Assembly: GCA_963662155.1 (NCBI GenBank)
Contig: OY759261.1
Span: 36,817,522 to 36,881,521, forward strand
Origin: Lamellibrachia columna
Taxonomy: Eukaryota; Annelida; Polychaeta; Sabellida; Siboglinidae
Length of the DNA: 64,000 nucleotides
Direction: 5' to 3'
Part shown: one piece after another, positions 22,623 through 34,503 of the stretch
Layout of the letters: every line of letters begins with the position of its first letter
Numbering within the stretch: position 1 is the first letter of the stretch
Position numbers and translations under genes: made by a program
Notes under the pieces: model-generated
What the model saw: only the letters and a program-made list of their open reading frames with translations
What the model was told of the DNA's origin: nothing
Databases searched by the model: none

Positions 22623-23974
22623 CATTTGATGTTTTGTTTAGACAAAACACTTGAAATGGTGTAAGTTGGGACACCAATTATCCGGTTTTAGTCAAGTTAG
22701 GGTCTAATGTAATCAACCCAAACTTCAGACATGCGACATCGTACGTATACAATACGGATTTTTGGGAGGAATACGGCCTTGGGCCGTGTCCCGTTTTAAT
22801 ACGGATTTGCTGAAAATATAAAAATCGTGATAAAGTAGTCCTATGTATTTTCTTGTTTTCGTCACATAACTATATACTACAATTGACTAAACCAACACGT
22901 AATCGTCTTAACTCTGTATCAGCATTATTGCAAACTAGAGGCACGATAGTGTAGTAATAGTAAACATATATATTTATTCGTACGACAATGTGTACGGTTC
23001 AATTACAATTGAAGTATCTTTGCAAACAAAGAGACTAACACGTCTTTGACTAAAAAGGTGCTACACGCATTCTCAATATTATTCAGCACATACCTACTTT
23101 GTCAAGGAAACTGTGTTTAATATTTTCTCATCCAGCCCCTTCCGATATTGGTTCTGAATTATATAATAAAAGTAGCTAGGTTTCATATTACAGAAAGCCG
23201 TGGGCTAGATTGCCCTCTCAAGAGAGTCTATCCAAACTGTTATTGCATTTTAAACTACTCTGTATTAAGCTTACCATTCGATTCATGGTCTGAATTTGAA
23301 TCGGGAGACATTCTGCTAAAAGTGGTAGTAGTACATATAATAACAGTGAGTGCAAACTCGTAGATTAAAACGTTTCCTGATACCTTTGCGCCATGTAAAT
23401 GAAAATGCATCATGGAAATACATACACAATAGAAAGAGCCACAGTGTGACATAACTAATTGACGTTGTGTACTTAGATTACAAAACCCAAAAATGTAAAT
23501 GTAGTGATTAGCACATCCGCCTTTCATGCCATATAGTTCTGAATTCAATACGCAAACCGGACACGGTACATCTGGTGCTTGGCGATAAAGTTCTGAAAAG
23601 GCTATACTAGTTTAATGAGACTTCAAAAGGCCATAACATTCTAACCACGGTATAATTATACAGACCGTAGTCAGTTAATAGAACGTTGCCGGGTATTTTG
23701 CCAGGTATTTTTCTTTCGCAGGGAGACGTTGTCAAACATGAGGTGGGCGCGCGCGCGTGTGTGTACACGTGCGTGCCGTGTGCAGTGAATCTATAAAGGA
23801 CGTCACCGTTAAAGAGGGGGGGGGGTGAAGCACTCGAACAACCATAGCCCAAACATAATAACATACCATTTACAGTATATATCACCCTTATATGATGGGC
23901 GCAACGCCACGGTAATTTTGTAATATCCTTTTTAACTTTGCCATTATCTTCGCTGGGCGGCGCCATATTGCTCT
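22623..23974. other. Spacer, no gene recognised
   Basis: Includes a palindromic ACGGCCTTGGGCCGTG patch near 22773 flanked by AATACGGATTT repeats, and a (GC)/(GT) alternating run near 23750-23790. No exon or complete transposon seen. Confidence 0.45.
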
Positions 23975-24040
23975 GCGGGGGGGCTCAGCGGTAGAGTGGT
24001 TTGAGTACGAGCTCCTGGCACCGCGTTCATACAGTAAAAA
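23975..24040 (+). mobile_element. tRNA-like SINE head fragment
   Basis: GGGGGCTCAGCGGTAGAGTG is a good tRNA D-arm/A-box (tRNA-Ala-like). The expected B box is degraded to GCGTTCATAC. No closed acceptor stem. This is either a decayed SINE head or a tRNA pseudogene. Confidence 0.4.
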
Positions 24041-24065
24041 CCTCTCGGAAAAACGGCCGAAACGC

Positions 24066-24450
24066 ATGGAAAATCGAATAAAAAGAAAACTGGTGTGCAC
24101 TGGATGGCTCCTGGATATATCAACTAGTACTACAAATGCAAGGAAAACACTTTTGATCGACTTCCGAGGAAGAATTTGCAGCGGAAAAGGTGGTTGCAAA
24201 TGCGGAAATTGCCGTGTCCGCCAGCCGCAGGCTCTGCGAGTGACCACTTTTCCGATGCAGATTACAAGACAAAATACGTATGTGATGAGCATTGACAGAC
24301 GGTGAGCATCAAGATGTCATTCTTGGTCAAAGACACCGTTCCATCTTAGATCTTTTTTCCGCATATGACCATGCATCTACAGACTATTCTGCGACAAGGA
24401 AACGTCAGATATCAGAGGGCAGAGCGATGCGTAGGAAACGACGAGCCTAA
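24066..24450 (+). pseudogene. Unrecognised pair of open stretches, probably a decayed gene
   Basis: 24066-24305 opens from an ATG (start MENRIKRKLVCTGW) and includes a cysteine cluster CSGKGGCKCGNCR. A second frame is open at about 24287-24450 and reads GQRHRSILDLFSAYDHAS, then TRKRQISEGRAMRRKRR and a stop, directly before a donor-like CCAG|GTTAGT. The CxCGxC cluster is reminiscent of cysteine-rich domains carried by animal transposons, but I do not recognise the protein. Either a frameshifted pseudogene or two unrelated openings. Confidence 0.3.
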
Positions 24451-25421
24451 ACCAGGTTAGTAAATTGGATTACCGTTACCATTGTGACTTATCACTACGA
24501 TTACAATATAGTTCCACCCCAATATGCACAGCTGTGCTTCAACGTCAGCATATATATGACCCACAGTAAATCGAAATGTATGAATACAATAAAGTGCGAG
24601 TAAGTGTTAATAGTTTGATATAATTACGAGTGTTTTCCAATCCGCCGATTTATATTCGACGTGATCATACGCACCGTCAATACGTGGCCGTACTCAGAAC
24701 AATAACAATAACTCAGTAAGTGCTACAGGATATACTGCAGCCTTATAACATGGGCCATGGCGTATGTACTAGGCAAACTTATTCAAGAAAATAATTTGAT
24801 ATTATTTATTGACAGTCATAATAAGTCTCATTCATTCATTCATAAATGCCTAGAGAGCAAGCAGCAAGCGTAAGGCTAAACCTGGGGGGGGATTAGATGC
24901 ATGGGAGAAACACGACCAAAAGACAGTATAGTCTATAGTGCAACAGAAGCCTACTGTTGCTGTTTACATTTCAAATTCTTTATGGAAATATTTAAAATAT
25001 ACAAATACTTTCATTGTGATTAAGTGCAAATGCAGTTACAAAAACTTTTTAAAAGTATTTAAATATTTAAGTAAAATGCATTTCACCCATGCAATGTCTA
25101 GTTGGAAAGGAAACTAACTAAGGCATCGTCATCTACCCATTTGAACACTGTCAGATTACATGTCTGCTTTCTATAATGACACTTTACAATTTCTGTCTGA
25201 ATTCTTGTGACTTGACAATAAGACAAAATTATATAAAATTAATTTGCTTTATTGATCAGATTAAACCCCACATGTAATAACCGGAAGTTCATAGAGATGT
25301 ATTAATTACATTTTATTCTAAGTCGACTGATAACACTGTAATGAATATCGTGGGGGGAGGGGGCAACTGTCGGCAACCCACAATAGTATTAGTACAAGCT
25401 ATACATATGAAGGAAGTATAT
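24451..25421. other. AT-rich spacer, no gene recognised
   Basis: No array, terminus or convincing exon. The 8 bp at 25414-25421 are the left target duplication of the next element. Confidence 0.5.
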
Positions 25422-25616
25422 CAGGCATGGGGTCAATTCTGTTTTGTCAATTCCAAAAATCAGTTCTAATCCCGCCTTGCAAAAAATCAATTCCAACTGT
25501 TAAAATCCTAGGCTAAAGAAAAATTCAAATCCAATTCGTTTTAACACAGTTTTATTTGTCACGTGTGCACAATCATATTTAATTAGATATGATTAAAACA
25601 TTATTGTTCGTTAAAT

Positions 25617-25625
25617 GCACACACA

Positions 25626-25720
<95 letters not shown>
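25617..25720 (+). repeat. (ACGC)n then (AC)n compound microsatellite
   Basis: About 15 ACGC units followed by about 17 AC units, inside the hAT-type element. Confidence 0.97.
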
Positions 25721-25722
<2 letters not shown>

Positions 25723-25860
25723 CAGGTTTGCCATATAAAAAACTTTAAAATGGCATCCAGCCATTTCATATGTACTTTCTGCTGCGACACCTCTCCTGGA
25801 TTTTTGCTAACAAAACCAGACATTTTGGACAGCCCTGGACAGTTGGAGTTTTGAACAGTC

Positions 25861-26893
25861 ATTTGCCCCCCTTCCGGACATTTGCCCCTTTGTCACTTGC
25901 CCCCCAGACATTAGCCCCTTGCCTTATTCAAAATCTGGACATTTGCCCCCTGTCCATAGCTTCTGGATTATTTGTAAGTTTTTTAAGAAATGTTTTTTTA
26001 ACTTATTTTTTTATATTTCTGAACATGAATTCAAGATATATATATATTACCCTAATTGCAATTAATGTTCTTTGTGCCAGATCAGCCAAGTAAATTACTT
26101 TATGTAGATGGAGATGATCCTGTAATCAAAGGATTATCTTTATTGCAATTGTGGAAGAAGCCAGTGACATTAGGACCTGGACATAATAGGACAATTGAGG
26201 ATATTTGAAAGAAGCCATCTCAACACGGTTTCTTTTGAATTGCATTTACCATGGAGTGTTGGAGTGACTCCATTTTCCTATAAAACTGGATGCACAAGCC
26301 AGAGTTGTCAGAATTCACTTATGACTTCACCATGGAAATTACTAATAGCATTTGAGGAGGTCATGTTTTGAGTGTCATTCCTACACCAAGAAGGGGGACC
26401 AACAAGATTACTCTTCATTGGGAGTGAAGCCAGCGTCGATCCTGATCATGCAAGGGTGCTGTGGTCACTGATCTGATCTCCAGATCCAGAATGTGATCAA
26501 CAAGACTGCCTGCAACCATGATGGTGACACGGCACAGATAGAAGCTGCCAAGGTCCGTGAGGACCTGAAAACTAAGGCAGCTAATACCAGGGGCACTCCA
26601 AACCAGCTGATCTCTGACTTGTTACTGTCCACAACTGTTCGTGGAAGCATCACCACAAGAACCCATCTTCCACCACTGATCTGACTATCAATGATACCTG
26701 GAAGACAACTGGTGACAAGATCATCTCATACACACTCCAGGGGATAGGCCATTGCATTAGGCTAAAGTGACTTTGACTTGTCATTGAATGTTATGTTATT
26801 GTAGTAATAATGATAAAACTACAAACTGATTTTCACTTGTCAACTATCATAGAAAAAAGGGGCAGATGTCCGGGGGGGGGGGAGCAAATATAC
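25861..26893. mobile_element. Nested transposon with GCCCC-rich inverted ends (MULE/Phantom-like)
   Basis: The left arm CATTTGCCCCCCTTCCGG then ACATTTGCCCC is mirrored on the right by CGGACATCTGCCCC (reverse complement of 26860-26893). The motif GGACATTTGCCCC is repeated subterminally on the left. The element encloses a FLYWCH zinc-finger remnant, a domain carried by some animal Mutator-like (Phantom) transposons, which fits a MULE origin. A clear target duplication was not found, so exact borders are uncertain. Confidence 0.55.
26400..26690 (+). pseudogene. FLYWCH-type zinc-finger protein remnant
   Basis: Pieces in two frames: CKGAVVTDL (the CxGxxxT core of a FLYWCH finger, near 26450), then after a frameshift NKTACNHDGDTAQIEAAKVR and NTRGTPNQLISDLL. 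The latter matches the H-N-H-x-P...A..IE..K...DLK..A..T...P.Q.I segment that follows FLYWCH fingers in MULE-type transposon proteins and related host genes. Several residues are missing and the reading frame ends at about 26683. Non-functional; carried by the nested element. Confidence 0.55.
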
Positions 26894-27779
26894 TAGGAGG
26901 CGGATTTATATCGCTATCAGTTGTGGTATCATTGATATTTCATCAAATTTACTGGAAAGTTTGAGTCTTCAACATCCTAATCTCCAACATGTATTCTCCA
27001 TGGGGACATTTTTAATTACTACAAAGGGCAAACCCTACAGCCACATGTAACAGCATTGTACAGGTGACCAGTGACATGTGTAGTATGGGAAACTTGTGGG
27101 CTGAACATTAGGCTTGGATAAACAAGGGGCTGCATTCAAGTGGGGCAGGCTTCCTCTCTCACACAAAGGGAATGAGCAGGCAGGTGCCCTTAATTGGCAA
27201 TCTCTATAAATAAACCTTGTACACTGAGAAAGAAAATGAGGCCTGAATGGTCTGATTTTGGTTTACTGTCTGTTACAGTAACTTAATATTTCTTTTTGAT
27301 GCAAATGCTTGATTATATTGTTCTTGGTCACAATGTTTCAATACCAGAGTAGACAGTATCTATGCTGTAATGTTGACTACTTCCTGGCTGTTACCAGATT
27401 CCGTATGACATGCTAATAGCAGACAAATATGATTTTAAAAGTAATATAAGTAAATATAAGGGTAAATATTAACAGTATCAAGTCAATAATTCCAACAAAA
27501 TCAATTCCAATTCCCAAAAAATAAATTTTGGAAAAAAAAATGTTGAAGTCAATTCCAATTCCGGAACTGGAATTGAGGGTCAGTTCCAATTCCGGAATGG
27601 AATTGACCACATGCCTGAAGTATATTCATGACAATATCTTGTCTCTGTGTACTACAGCAACAGTCATGAACAGTATAATTGAATTGAAACAAGCTTATGT
27701 CTGTGGGGCTTTTGTCCATGCACCATACTATCTAGCAGATGCTTTCAGTATAATACCTAATAATTATATATATATTTAC

Positions 27780-28433
<654 letters not shown>

Positions 28434-28830
28434 TTACATTACGGATGTCACCTTTAGTGCCATCACTGCTACTACTGCTGTGGCACCACATACAACTGAT
28501 GCTGAAATGCAAATCGATCCAGTAACGATATTATGCGACACTTCGCGAATGCTGCTGCAGTCACGGATGACATTATTGCACCAATGAATGTTGATCATGA
28601 CTACTCCTATGTGAAGCTTCCATCATATTCAGTGAGAATAAAGACATTGGTGCAGATGATGCACACTATGTGATAACAGTGACATAACCGAGGGTGACTC
28701 AAGCAGCTCCGACACCTATGAGAAAGAGAAGAAGTTTGTCATTCGTGAGAAAAACTTATGTCACTTTTCTGCACCTGCCACACACCAAACAGCCATAAAC
28801 TGTGACACAGGTTGTACTCATGTCTGATCT
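28434..28830 (+). pseudogene. Unrecognised broken coding-like segment
   Basis: Coding-like composition in shifting frames. One frame reads CDNSDITEGDSSSSDTYEKE then KKFVIREKNLCHFSAPA, with stops on either side; another reads FSAITATTAVAPHTTDAEM. The acidic Ser-rich stretch followed by a Cys/His segment suggests the N-terminal part of a transposon-borne protein, but no family is recognised. Confidence 0.25.
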
Positions 28831-28920
28831 ATCAGCCAAGGTCTTTCGGATACTGGGGTGTCTGTCAGAGGAAAGGGTGCTGATTTCTACCCCTGGATAA
28901 GTGAAAGGTGAATTGAATAT

Positions 28921-29400
28921 GTTAGGTGTATGTGTACTATCAGTCAGAATAAGTAGTGTATTGGTGTATATTTAGTGCCACTAGTGTATTGGAACAGATG
29001 GTTGGTGTGCAAGTACTATCAGTCAGAACAGGTTGTGTATTGATACATATGATTGGTGTACATTTACTGTCAGTACAAGTAGTGTATTTGGTAGAGGATG
29101 AGACGCTTGGTTTACATTTGCTGTCAGTAGGAACAAGAAGTAGATTCAGTCAGAACAAGTAGTATATTGGATACACATGATTGGTGTACATTTACTGTCA
29201 GAAGAAGTAGTGAAATGGTGCAGATTCCAGAATGAGATCATTGGTGTACATTTACTGTTGGTAGGAACAAGTAGTGTATTGGTATGCATGATTGGTGTAC
29301 GTTTACTGACAGTCAGAACAAGTAATATTGTTACACATGATTGGTGTACATTTACTGTCCAATCAAAACAAGTAGTCTATTGCCATTGGTACAGATGATG
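28921..29400 (+). repeat. Degenerate minisatellite, about 45-60-bp units, 9 copies
   Basis: Recurring ATGATTGGTGTACATTTACT, GTCAGTAGGAACAAGTAGTG and TATTGG words with variable spacing. Old and diverged. Confidence 0.8.
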
Positions 29401-29870
29401 ATGGTAAAACAGTTAAAATGCCTTGGCTTTATAAAGATTAATTATTTCCTAAGCTAAACTACCAGTATATTTGATATGTTGTGGCATAATAATGATGTGT
29501 GTAACTGTGATATCCATGTTCCAGGTTGTATTTCCCGGTGGTAAGAAGTCACTGTTTTTAGTCAATGTTTAGTCTTGGTTTCAGTCGTTCTAGTTAGCCT
29601 TATTTCTTTGGTAATTGTTTTTTTATGTGAATAAACTGTTGATATATTTTATGTTGGTCTCAATATAAATGAAATTGTGTGTAGTGACATGCAAGATGCT
29701 GCAGGTAACATTTTTGTTGACAGAAATGGGATATGGATAAGAAGGCATTCACATCATTCAGTTATTAATATTTGAGTGGGAATTTTTGTAGTTTTCCAGG
29801 TTGTTTTTCGACCTGCTGCATACTGTGGTTGCCTCACAATTTGTCTATATCAGACCATCAGTACACTCAC
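29401..29870. other. AT-rich spacer, possible intron of the minus-strand candidate gene
   Basis: No repeat or terminus recognised. If the exon at 29871-29987 continues leftward through its strong donor, this is intron. Confidence 0.35.
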
Positions 29871-29987
29871 CTGTGTCAGGTCAATCTCCATAGCTAAACT
29901 TTCCATCAATTCAATTTGGTTCAGAATAGACATCACAGATCCTTCCCACATCGCAGGATGGGATTACTTGTCTTGCCTTTCCTGAGC
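29871..29987 (-). CDS. Candidate exon 2 of a minus-strand gene
   Basis: A 117-nt segment with a strong acceptor (AATTATATTTCAG) and a consensus donor (GACACAG|GTGAGT) on the minus strand. Joined in phase 1 to the exon at 30523-30655, it reads GSGKARQVIPSCDVGRICD and stops at 29911-29913, about 40 nt before the exon end. In another frame an ATG opens MWEGSVMSILNQIELMES and runs without stop through the donor. Which frame is used is unresolved: either a short secreted peptide ending here, or exon 1 is untranslated and the protein starts here. No homologue recognised. Confidence 0.35.
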
Positions 29988-30149
29988 CTGAAATATAATT
30001 TGTCATGGTTAGTTGATAGCACTAATTCCATAATTACCATAATAGTTGCAAAACTGTGAACATTACATACTGTCAGTAGTTAATTATTGTTATTTAAATG
30101 ATTAAATTGCACCAAACAACAAGGTGTTGTGGTGTGCTACAGAGAGGGG

Positions 30150-30262
30150 TGATTACAAGTATGAATATTAATGAAATCATGATTACAGTAATTATTGCAA
30201 TCACAATTACTAATGTAGTCATGATTACAATCATTATTACAATCACGATTACGGTAACATTT
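30150..30262 (+). repeat. Degenerate AATCA/ATTAC minisatellite
   Basis: About ten imperfect units built from ATGATTACAATCA and ATTATTGCAATCACAATTAC. Confidence 0.65.
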
Positions 30263-30522
30263 AAGAATATATATATATTCACATAATGAATAAAATAAAC
30301 CCTCATGTTATTATTGTCATCAATGTTATTCAACACAAAATCAAACACAATATTAAAATACAGTCACGGTACACTTCATTAGATTAGATACAAAATAAAG
30401 AGAAAAGCCTGCTTGCATTGCCATTGTAGTTCGGACCTCGCCCTCGGGCTAGGTAAAAGAAATATGCAGAAAAAATATGATTATTAAAATGGCAATGAAT
30501 CGATAAAAATTGAATTACTGAC

Positions 30523-30655
30523 CAACATCTAGCACCGCTCTGTTTGTGCATATCACTACAAAATCATCGTCTTCGCCTTCGTACGGTGATGCAAGCACCA
30601 ACGCGGTCGGGCACACGGTGCTGCATAGCCATAGGCATAGCCTAGCCCTAGGCAT
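30523..30655 (-). CDS. Candidate signal-peptide exon, minus strand
   Basis: The ATG at 30655 (minus) opens MPRARLCLWLCSTVCPTALV, a short basic start and hydrophobic core like a secretion signal, then ASPYEGEDDDFVVICTNRA up to a moderate donor (GATGTTG|GTCAGT). This gives 44 codons plus one base (phase 1, the usual phase after signal-peptide exons). An in-frame ATG lies 17 codons upstream. The segment is more CpG-rich than its surroundings. The exon at 29871-29987 lies about 0.5 kb downstream in compatible phase. Unsupported by homology; the donor is not ideal. Confidence 0.33.
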
Positions 30656-30828
30656 GGTAGCTTCCTCGGCGCAGCATGATGACTCAACGTAAACGTGCGC
30701 AGACATCGGGACGCAATTTCCACAGGTTCACCACATCACACTACCTAGTCAGGAATCGTTGACAGTCAAAACGCTGTTGTAATTTTTCCTGAATCCAACG
30801 TCAACAAAGTCTAAGGCGAAGCCGACCT

Positions 30829-31299
30829 GGAGTCTAGAGGAGTCAGACCACAGTTGAAAATTGCATTGGTGGCCATGTTAACGTTTTGTTAGATTATAAG
30901 AAAACGTGACCACTAAAAATTCTGAAACTTTGTCACAACAACTGCCATAATCTCATTGACATGCTGACTAAGTTTTATCAAAACCACATACCTTCAGCTC
31001 TTTTAAAACGCCCCGACGTGCGATGCCCATCAATTTTGACAAAAATAGCCTTGTATTCATGCGCCCACGTGGCCCATAGCAGAAAAATTCCCATAAATCC
31101 CTCCGCCTTTTAAACTCTCAAAAAAATGCACTATTTCATAGCCAATAGCTTCTACAAACAAACCTGTGAATATGCCTGCTCAATTGCACTTATGTCACAT
31201 CATATGAATTCTTTAAATTCACATATCGCAATTTAATACGCCCTACATTCGCCCTACAATAAACAGGAAGGTCAACTGTGGTCTTACCCCTGGAGCGTG
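30829..31299. mobile_element. Probable MITE, about 470 bp
   Basis: A perfect 13-bp inverted core AGACCACAGTTGA (30845-30857) and TCAACTGTGGTCT (31272-31284), with imperfect outward extension (CTAGAGGAGTC against CTCCAGGGGTA). No reading frame and no certain target duplication, so the superfamily is open. Confidence 0.5.
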
Positions 31300-32139
31300 A
31301 CTCGCACACTCGGTGTCATTTTACGACTGTCAACGGTTGTTTCCGTGTGGCCTGTCGAACTAGACTCTTCGTCTGTGGGTTCCATTTCTCCAAAGATAGA
31401 CAACTATTACGGAAGTTCAGTAAACCACTAATCGCTAGTAGCAGATCTGGTAAAACTGTCACAAGCGATGCATCCATCTTGTCAACAAGTAAAAAATAGT
31501 TCCGGTATTCCGTTATCGCATATTCTCGTTGGTTAGCGTCTCGTGTGTTCGAGAAGTGTGGCGTTTTCCACGATTTTGTGCGTGTTTTGTTGTAATTTCT
31601 TTAACTTTTTTATTTGGAACGAACAAAAACGTTATTTTGTTGACGTGTGTAAATACTTGTATATATAACAGAGACCCATATCTTTTTTTTCGCTCCAGAA
31701 TGCCTATTTAGGAAATAAATCGCAAAAAATCGAAAATTTACATTGATTAGATATACGCGACTCAAACCACTCGTTTCGACAACAAGATGGCGATATGCAG
31801 TGATGCATTTTGTCGATTTTTTTCTCGAACAAAATCAGTTTTTCAGTTTATCTCATAAATTAGCAGGTATCTGTCACCATTAATGCATAGTTAGATAATA
31901 TATATTTAAATATACGGCATAACACAAAATTGCTTCAGTTCCCCTTTAATGCTAAGAATAACTTCGGGGGATACGCTGGACGCCATGTATAATATCGCCT
32001 GTGCTAGATCAGTGTCTGAAAACGTCGGCCTGCTACTAAAGAATTCGTACGTTGTAAGCGACAATTTTGACCTTGTGTTGTTTCTTGGCAATGCCTTTGT
32101 CCCGCGTTGACATGCAGTTGCAATGGATTTTTGGTACTC
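31300..32139. other. Spacer, no gene recognised
   Basis: Contains short open stretches only. A GAGAACCTGGG-type tRNA head is absent. Confidence 0.45.
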
Positions 32140-32189
32140 AAAAAAGAGGGGTCCTGACCCCCTTGACTTCCCCTCTGGATCCGCCTATG
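32140..32189 (-). mobile_element. Right terminus of a DNA transposon (GGATCCGCC end)
   Basis: The reverse complement reads CATAGGCGGATCCAGAGGGG then a GGGGGTC run, the inverted counterpart of the left terminus at 20473. CATCACC follows it at 32190-32196, and CATCACC also precedes the left terminus. The last bases (CCTATG instead of CCCCTG) are mutated from the usual end, which survives intact at 40137-40150. Confidence 0.65.
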
Positions 32190-32531
32190 CATCACCTAAT
32201 ATATTATATACATTAGGATGTGCGACAGTTGTATATCAGCGAGATTTAATTTCTGGAGAAGGTTGATTATGTTCCATTCTTCCATTGTGCTGGGGGATTT
32301 TCTTCCATTGTATTGTTAAAAAGTAACCAACCTTAGGATTTCAGCGTACATTGGTCTATATTGACGAGCGTCGGCGTCGCCATCAGTCGAACGATAATAA
32401 GATTACTTAGGGTGTAGATTGTATATCAGAAAGTACTCATTCTCACAGAGGACAATAAATAAATGGAACAAATTATCTACAGATTGTATAAATGCTAGCT
32501 GCGTTAATTTATTAATTTTGTTGCAAATATG

Positions 32532-32748
32532 TTAGAAGAGCGGGTTATACACAGATGAACAATTGTTGGACCCTCGATAAATATCTTAGAAGAGCGGGTT
32601 GCACACAGATGAACAATTGTTGGACCATCGATAAATATCTTAGAAGGGCGGTTTACACACAGATGAACAATTGTTGGACTCTCGATAAATATCTTAGAAG
32701 AGCGGGTTACACACAGATGAACAATTGTTGGACTCTCGATACACCATT
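32532..32748 (+). repeat. 54-bp tandem repeat, 4 copies
   Basis: Units start at 32532, 32586, 32640 and 32694, each with TTAGAAGAGCGGGTTACACA and GATGAACAATTGTTGGAC. Perfect period. Confidence 0.95.
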
Positions 32749-33063
32749 GATTTACTTGTTCAATTGTCATATAAATGGGAATTTTGCTTTTGATGGCAAC
32801 CTTTGTAAATCTTGTTAATGCAATAACCGTATTGATATATGAGTCACATACCTACCAAGGTACCCATATTTGACAATTAGTTAAAGTTAGCGTTCAACAA
32901 GCTTAAACAGTGAATTTGACTACGTTGAGACCTGTTTCTTATTATGACAATACACATAAATTCGCCTTGCAACTTTGACGCCGATACTACTACTATAATA
33001 TTATAGTTTCTTCCGTGTACCCAATCGCTTCTAGCTCGAGGATCGATAACAAAGCGTAAGTAC

Positions 33064-33135
33064 ACCTCCGATGGGATTCGAACCGGCAATCCCCGGCCTA
33101 AGAGGCCGGTGCCTTGTCCATTTCGTCAGGGAGGT
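33064..33135 (-). tRNA. tRNA-like gene, Arg-type body with apparent CTT anticodon
   Basis: The minus strand folds as a 72-nt tRNA. The acceptor pair ACCTCCC/CGGAGGT matches at 6 of 7 positions. The D arm ACGAAATGGACAAGGC is like tRNA-Arg. The anticodon stem CCGGC/GCCGG is perfect with loop CTCTTAG, and the B box is GGTTCGAATCC. The loop gives anticodon CTT (Lys), although the body resembles tRNA-Arg with CCT or TCT. The T stem pairs poorly (GCCGG against CCCAT), so this is more likely a tRNA pseudogene or the head of a SINE than a working tRNA. No CCA is encoded, as expected in a eukaryote. Confidence 0.55.
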
Positions 33136-33569
33136 AGACATACCGCCAACAAGGTTTCTTTGTAAGATATCTGCGTGAATGAGGATGACGCACGTCTCAC
33201 GTCAAATATCAGCCGTAAACTACGTCAAAACAAGCCGAACTTTATTAATGGGTATGTACGCGAGTAATGGTGCAGGGCGTACTGCGCCAAACATTTTTGA
33301 CATGTCTTTACCTATACAATAGCGTATGTAGGATTTCTCAAAGCGCGTTTTTAGGATAAAGGGTAGACACTGAGAGGTCCATTTGATATGTGAATCAAAT
33401 ATGTTAGTGAATTAACCTATATCATGGAACAGTGCATGTTTTACACGATCAATGGTATATATTTCAATGCACCCAATTTGAAAAGAGTATTATTTTGACA
33501 GAAGTCTAAAATGCGTTTATTTAGGTTGTTAGAGAAATTATCAAGGATTGTAGACTAGCAATGTTTTGA
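33136..33569. other. Spacer, no gene recognised
   Basis: No SINE body obvious downstream of the tRNA-like unit; AT-rich sequence without exon or terminus. Confidence 0.45.
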
Positions 33570-33757
33570 GTACCCCCTGGGTTCCTGTCACACCCCTGGG
33601 TTCCTGTCACACCCCTGGGTTCCTGTCACACCCCTGGGTTCCTGTCACACCCCCTGGGTTCCTGTCACACCCCTGGGTTCCTGTCGCACCCCTGGGTTCC
33701 TGTCACACCCCTGGATTCCTGTCACACCCCTGGGTTCCTGTCATACCCCTACACAAC
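33570..33757 (+). repeat. 20-bp minisatellite, about 9.5 copies
   Basis: CCCCTGGGTTCCTGTCACAC repeated with single-base variants (ATA, CGC) and one extra C. Confidence 0.97.
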
Positions 33758-33835
33758 GAAACATGGGTTAACTGAATTTTATTTGTCTAACGACAACACT
33801 AATGACACACATTCCAAAAATGCATCAACACACCA

Positions 33836-34293
33836 AGAGTGCGGGAGTGGCAGGGCTTATGTAAGAGTGCGGGAGTGGCAGGGCTTACGTAAGTGTGCGG
33901 GAGAGGCAGGGCTTATGTAAGAGTGCGGGAGTGGCAGGGCTTATGTAAGAGTGCGGGAGTGGCAGGGCTTATGTAAGAGTGCGGGAGTGGCAGGGCTTAT
34001 GTAAGAGTGCGGGAGTGGCAGGGCTTATGTAAGAGTGCGGCAGTGACAGGGCTTATGTAAGAGTGCGGGAGTGGCAGGACTTATGTAAGAGTGCGGGAGT
34101 GGCAGGGCTTATGTAAGAGTGCGGGAGTGGCAGGGCTTATGTAAGAGTGCGGGAGTGGCAGGGCTTATGTAAGAGTGCGGGAGTGGCAGGGCTTATGTAA
34201 GAGTGCGGGAGTGGCAGGACTTATGTAAGAGTGCGGGAGTGGCAGGGCTTATGTAAGAGTGCGGGAGTGGCAGAGTGCGGGAGTGGCAGGGCA
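33836..34293 (+). repeat. 28-bp minisatellite, about 16 copies
   Basis: Units of GTAAGAGTGCGGGAGTGGCA plus GGGCTTAT, nearly identical, so young. It ends at the hAT target duplication. Confidence 0.97.
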
Positions 34294-34503
34294 CTAAAAC
34301 AGACCTGCCAACTCTGACTGGCTCACACCTGTAAGGATTGTGACAAAAATCAATAAGATCTGCACAAAATCATTACAAATTTATCCCGTCAATATGACGC
34401 AATACATCGACAAGATATATACTTTACACGTCAATGGTTAACTGTCGACTTTAGAGAAAACAACACACACACACATTTCAGTTCATCTCATTTATTCAAA
34501 GAT

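Larger units (their letters stand above)
25422..27617. mobile_element. hAT-type DNA transposon, 2.2 kb, complete ends, with nested insert
   Basis: Left end CAGGCATGGGGTCAATTC and right end (reverse complement) CAGGCATGTGGTCAATTC form inverted repeats matching at 17 of 18 bases. A perfect 8-bp target duplication AAGTATAT flanks it (25414-25421 and 27618-27625). Subterminal regions repeat CAATTCCA/TGGAATTG words, including the palindromic CAATTCCGGAACTGGAATTG. No hAT transposase is recognisable inside, so it is non-autonomous. Within it sit an (ACGC)n/(AC)n tract and a second element with its own inverted ends. Confidence 0.88.

Noticed and set aside
20548..22629. A 693-codon open reading frame with a 13-residue Arg-Gly-Val-Cys repeat
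   Set aside because: It is produced by a 39-bp (3 x 13) stop-free unit. Several frames on both strands are equally open, and indels move between frames. There is no conserved flanking domain.
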